Assembly: GCF_003591485.1 (NCBI RefSeq)
Contig: NZ_QZCF01000002.1
Span: forward strand, 186,001 to 250,000
DNA from: Paenibacillus sp. 1011MAR3C5
GTDB lineage: Bacteria; Bacillota; Bacilli; Paenibacillales; Paenibacillaceae
DNA length: 64,000 nucleotides
Direction of reading: 5' to 3'
The notes below the pieces were generated by a model that saw nothing but the letters and a program-made list of their open reading frames with translations, was not told the origin of the DNA and made no database searches. Each line of letters begins with the position of its first letter. The stretch's first letter is position 1. A program made the position numbers and the translations under genes. Below are positions 61,776 through 64,000 of this stretch, one piece after another.

Positions 61776-62771
61776 ATGCGAGCGATTAAGAGCCGAAATG
61801 GCACTGCGGTCGTTGTCGATCTTCCTGAACCGGAGATCAAGCCGCAGTATGTCAAAGTGAAAATTCAATATTCCTCCGTCAGCATCGGCACAGAGCTCCT
61901 GATGATCCGGACGAATCCGGAAGCGGCGCTGGGCTACAGCGCGGCCGGGGTCGTCCTTCAAGTAGGAGAAGGCGTCACGCATGTGAGGCCGGGTGACCGG
62001 GTCGCTTGCTACGGCACGCCAGCTCACCGGGAAGTGATGCTCTCGCCGAAACATCTGGCTGTGAAAATTCCGGATGGCGTGTCCATGCAGGAAGCGGCAT
62101 TCTCGGGAATCGGAGCCATTGCGATTCACGCTCTACGGCAAGCGGATCTGACCTTCGGCGAATCCGTTGTCGTACAAGGCGTAGGCATTCTGGGACAAAT
62201 TATCGCGGCGATCGCTCATGCATCGAACTTCCGCGTCATTGGCCTCGACCCTATTGCCGAGCGCAGGGAGAAGCTGCTGGAGGCGGGAATCAGGTACGCG
62301 TACAAGAGCGCCGATGAGATTAGCGAGTCGCTTAAGATTGCCACTATCGGCGGGAAAGGCGCAGATGCCGTGCTTGTATGCGCCAGCAACCGCAGCCATA
62401 GCCATATCGATACGGCTATCGGCTGGCTTCGGGACCGGGGCAAGATCGTCGTCGTCGGTGATACGGGCTGCGACTTCAACCGGGACTTGCTGTTCGCGAA
62501 GGAAGCAAGCGTTCACATCTCGCGGGCAGGCGGCCCAGGGCGCTACGAAGCCGATTATGAGCAGCTTGGATTCGATTATCCGATCGGATACATCAGATGG
62601 ACAGAGGGGCGCAACATCGGGGACTTCCTGCGGATGATCGACGAGAGAAGAATTGATATTGCTTCCTTAATTACGGATGAAGTTTCCTTCGAAGCTCTTC
62701 CTGAGCTTTATGAACGATACGAGCGCGAGCCGAACAAGATGCTGGGAATCGTCGTTCGATTCCATGACTAA
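61776..62771 (+). CDS. MDR-family dehydrogenase without the usual zinc ligands
   Basis: 331 residues from the ATG at 61776; an ATG at 61758 is possible. Medium-chain dehydrogenase fold: GroES-like half with SIGTELLMI at the place of the usual C-G-T-D zinc site, then the Rossmann part VVVQGVGILGQIIAAIAHAS. The lack of the Cys, and of a lobe with four Cys, points to a form acting like sugar-related bi-domain oxidoreductases rather than alcohol dehydrogenases. It lies first in an operon with ABC permeases, so it likely oxidises or epimerises an imported sugar or derivative. Confidence 0.88.
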   Translation: MRAIKSRNGTAVVVDLPEPEIKPQYVKVKIQYSSVSIGTELLMIRTNPEAALGYSAAGVVLQVGEGVTHVRPGDRVACYGTPAHREVMLSPKHLAVKIPDGVSMQEAAFSGIGAIAIHALRQADLTFGESVVVQGVGILGQIIAAIAHASNFRVIGLDPIAERREKLLEAGIRYAYKSADEISESLKIATIGGKGADAVLVCASNRSHSHIDTAIGWLRDRGKIVVVGDTGCDFNRDLLFAKEASVHISRAGGPGRYEADYEQLGFDYPIGYIRWTEGRNIGDFLRMIDERRIDIASLITDEVSFEALPELYERYEREPNKMLGIVVRFHD

Positions 62772-62780
62772 CGGGAGGAG

Positions 62781-62794
62781 TGAAAGCGCTTATG
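62781..62794 (+). promoter_or_regulatory. Second cre-like box at the permease start
   Basis: TGAAAGCGCTTATG matches the cre consensus at 12 of 14 positions and covers the start codon of the permease. It could be a roadblock site for CcpA; chance is also possible because the GTGAAAGCGCTT stretch includes the start region. Confidence 0.4.
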
Positions 62795-63748
62795 CGAGAG
62801 ATGGCGAGCACCGCCAAGGCGGCTAAGCGGCCGGAAGGATCGCGCCCGAAGTGGATTAGGACGTTCCTCCGCTACCGGTGGCTCTATCTGTTCATGGTGC
62901 CGGGTCTGCTGTACTACCTCATCTTCCATTACGTGCCGATGTTCGGGCTTGTCGTCGCCTTCCAGGACTACAACCTGATGAAGGGCATATGGGGGAGCCC
63001 ATGGGTAGGCTTTGACAATTTCAGAACAGTCTTCTCATCACCGGACTTTCTCGTCCTGATGAAGAACACGATTATCTTGAGCGTCTACCGGATCGTGTTC
63101 AATATGTTTCCCGATTTGATTCTGGCGCTGATGCTGAACGAGATTCGGGTGCGCTGGTTCAAAAAGTGGATTCAGACGCTGACCTACGGTCCCCACTTCC
63201 TGTCGTGGATTATCGTATACGGCATTGTGTTTTCCTTCTTCGCACCGGGCTCCGGCCTCATCACGAACTTCATCCGCGATCTGGGCTGGACGCCAATCGA
63301 TGTCCTGACTAGCTCGGAATGGTTCCGGACTTTGCTGCTAAGCACGGATATATGGAAGAGTACGGGCTACGGGGCCATCATTTATTTGGCCGCGCTGGCG
63401 GGCATCAACAACGAGCTGTATGAATCCGCTGCCATTGACGGGGCGGGGCGCTGGAAGCAGATGTGGCATATTACGCTGCCGGGCGTGCGGGATGTCTTCA
63501 TCCTGCTGATTATTCTGCGGCTGGGCAATATTCTTGATGCCGGCTTCGAGCAAGTTTACATTTTCTTGAATGTACGCGTTTACGATGTTGGAGACATATT
63601 GGATACCTGGATTTTCAGAAGGGGTATTGAGCAGCTTGATTTTAGTGTTCCTGCAGCGGTTGGCGTCTTTAAATCCATCATCGGATTTGTGCTCGTCATC
63701 CTGGCGAACAAGCTGGCCAAGCGCTTCGGAGGGTCGGGCATATGGTAA
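62792..63748 (+). CDS. ABC sugar transporter permease, LplB family
   Basis: 318 residues from the ATG at 62792; a GTG at 62780 sits one base after the GGAGGAG site. Six membrane helices; LYYLIFHYVPMFGLVVAFQD is the LplB-type N-terminal signature; the EAA loop reads ESAAIDGAGRWKQMWHITLP and contacts the ATPase. It imports an oligosaccharide or polymer fragment together with the partner permease and a lipoprotein binding protein beyond the window. No ATPase gene is in the locus; these systems usually share MsmK-type ATPases. Confidence 0.94.
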   Translation: MREMASTAKAAKRPEGSRPKWIRTFLRYRWLYLFMVPGLLYYLIFHYVPMFGLVVAFQDYNLMKGIWGSPWVGFDNFRTVFSSPDFLVLMKNTIILSVYRIVFNMFPDLILALMLNEIRVRWFKKWIQTLTYGPHFLSWIIVYGIVFSFFAPGSGLITNFIRDLGWTPIDVLTSSEWFRTLLLSTDIWKSTGYGAIIYLAALAGINNELYESAAIDGAGRWKQMWHITLPGVRDVFILLIILRLGNILDAGFEQVYIFLNVRVYDVGDILDTWIFRRGIEQLDFSVPAAVGVFKSIIGFVLVILANKLAKRFGGSGIW

Positions 63749-63772
63749 TGAAATGGCTGGAGGTGGTGGAGC

Positions 63773-64000
63773 ATGCCGTTCCTGTTCAAAAAATCGCTGT
63801 CTGACCGTGTGGCGGATGGAATTATCTACCTGGTGCTTGCGCTATTCGGTATTGCGACCCTGTTCCCGATTTACTACGTATTTGTCGTATCGATTACGCC
63901 ATATACAGAAGTGCTCAAAAACGGCGGGTTCCTGCTTATACCGAAAACAATTACATTTGACGCTTTCCAGGCAATTTTCAGCAGCGGAGTAGTGCCGCGC
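63773..64000 (+). CDS. ABC sugar transporter permease, YtcP/LplC family (cut by window end)
   Basis: 76 codons are visible and the frame runs off the window. The ATG follows GGAGGTGGTGGAGC. The N-terminus LSDRVADGIIYLVLALFGIA then TLFPIYYVFVVSITPYTEV is typical of the second permease of LplB/YtcP sugar transporters. It starts 24 bp after the first permease, in the same operon. A solute-binding lipoprotein gene is expected next. Confidence 0.92.
   Translation, partial: MPFLFKKSLSDRVADGIIYLVLALFGIATLFPIYYVFVVSITPYTEVLKNGGFLLIPKTITFDAFQAIFSSGVVPR

Overview
The window is a continuous piece of a Gram-positive, endospore-forming chromosome, most likely Paenibacillus or a close relative (Paenibacillaceae). 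Grounds: moderately high GC, strong AGGAGG-type ribosome binding sites, a three-gene spore germinant receptor operon, an alpha/beta-type small acid-soluble spore protein, Bacillota-style c-di-AMP (ydaO/yuaA) and preQ1-I riboswitches, CcpA-like cre boxes, and LplB-type sugar permeases. The genus call is inference. No rRNA, tRNA, CRISPR array or intact prophage is seen.

Layout. 1-3.3 kb: 3' end of bioB, a secreted protein, and a divergent OmpR/histidine kinase pair. 3.4-5.4 kb: a decayed MalT/LuxR-type regulator. 5.5-12.6 kb: stress and resistance genes (UvrA-like protein, MarR-MFS pair, glyoxalase-fold protein with a TetR regulator and a TetR-type palindrome, second glyoxalase-fold protein), with an intergenic region full of short tandem duplications. 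12.6-16.3 kb: GntR/FadR-type regulator divergent from glcD-glcF. 16.4-22.3 kb: germinant receptor A-B-C and a chemoreceptor. 22.3-25.4 kb: two Gfo/Idh/MocA oxidoreductases divergent from an AraC regulator. 25.5-27.8 kb: c-di-AMP riboswitch, terminator and ktrA-ktrB. 28-37 kb: NagZ-like lipoprotein, UDP-glucose dehydrogenase plus epimerase, a divergent PRPP synthetase, FabV, SASP, a ligase-like protein without its nucleophile lysine, an NlpC/P60 hydrolase and an esterase.

37-43.8 kb: a coiled-coil DUF2325 protein; an alcohol dehydrogenase-aldo/keto reductase operon facing an ArsR-like regulator, with two copies of one palindrome between them; and a membrane protein with a degenerate J-domain. 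44.4-47.2 kb: preQ1-I riboswitch with terminator and queC-queD-queE-queF, the full route from 6-carboxytetrahydropterin to preQ1. 47.4-59.9 kb: small housekeeping and hypothetical genes (YpsA-like, S-layer-homology-like secreted protein, holin-like protein, CuA-like cupredoxin, Dabb, HepT-like, SufR-like, DUF948, YtxH, glutamate racemase, M14 peptidase, DUF1232, a cysteine-free A-type scaffold protein, YuzB-like, a DUF3990 ADP-ribosyltransferase-like gene overlapping a small partner, and a PDZ-Lon protease). 59.9-64 kb: a 170-bp element with 14-bp inverted termini, then a sugar-uptake locus: a GntR-DNA-binding/solute-binding-protein fusion, a promoter with a 15-bp palindrome, two cre-like boxes, an MDR-family dehydrogenase and two ABC permeases (the last cut by the window edge).

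Best candidates for new biology: the A-type carrier homologue whose cysteines are replaced by His-rich loops (56780-57082), the DUF3990 pair (57456-58335), the GntR/solute-binding fusion locus (60147-64000), and the nucleophile-less ligase (34941-35525). Family assignments rest on motif recognition by eye; no database search was run.
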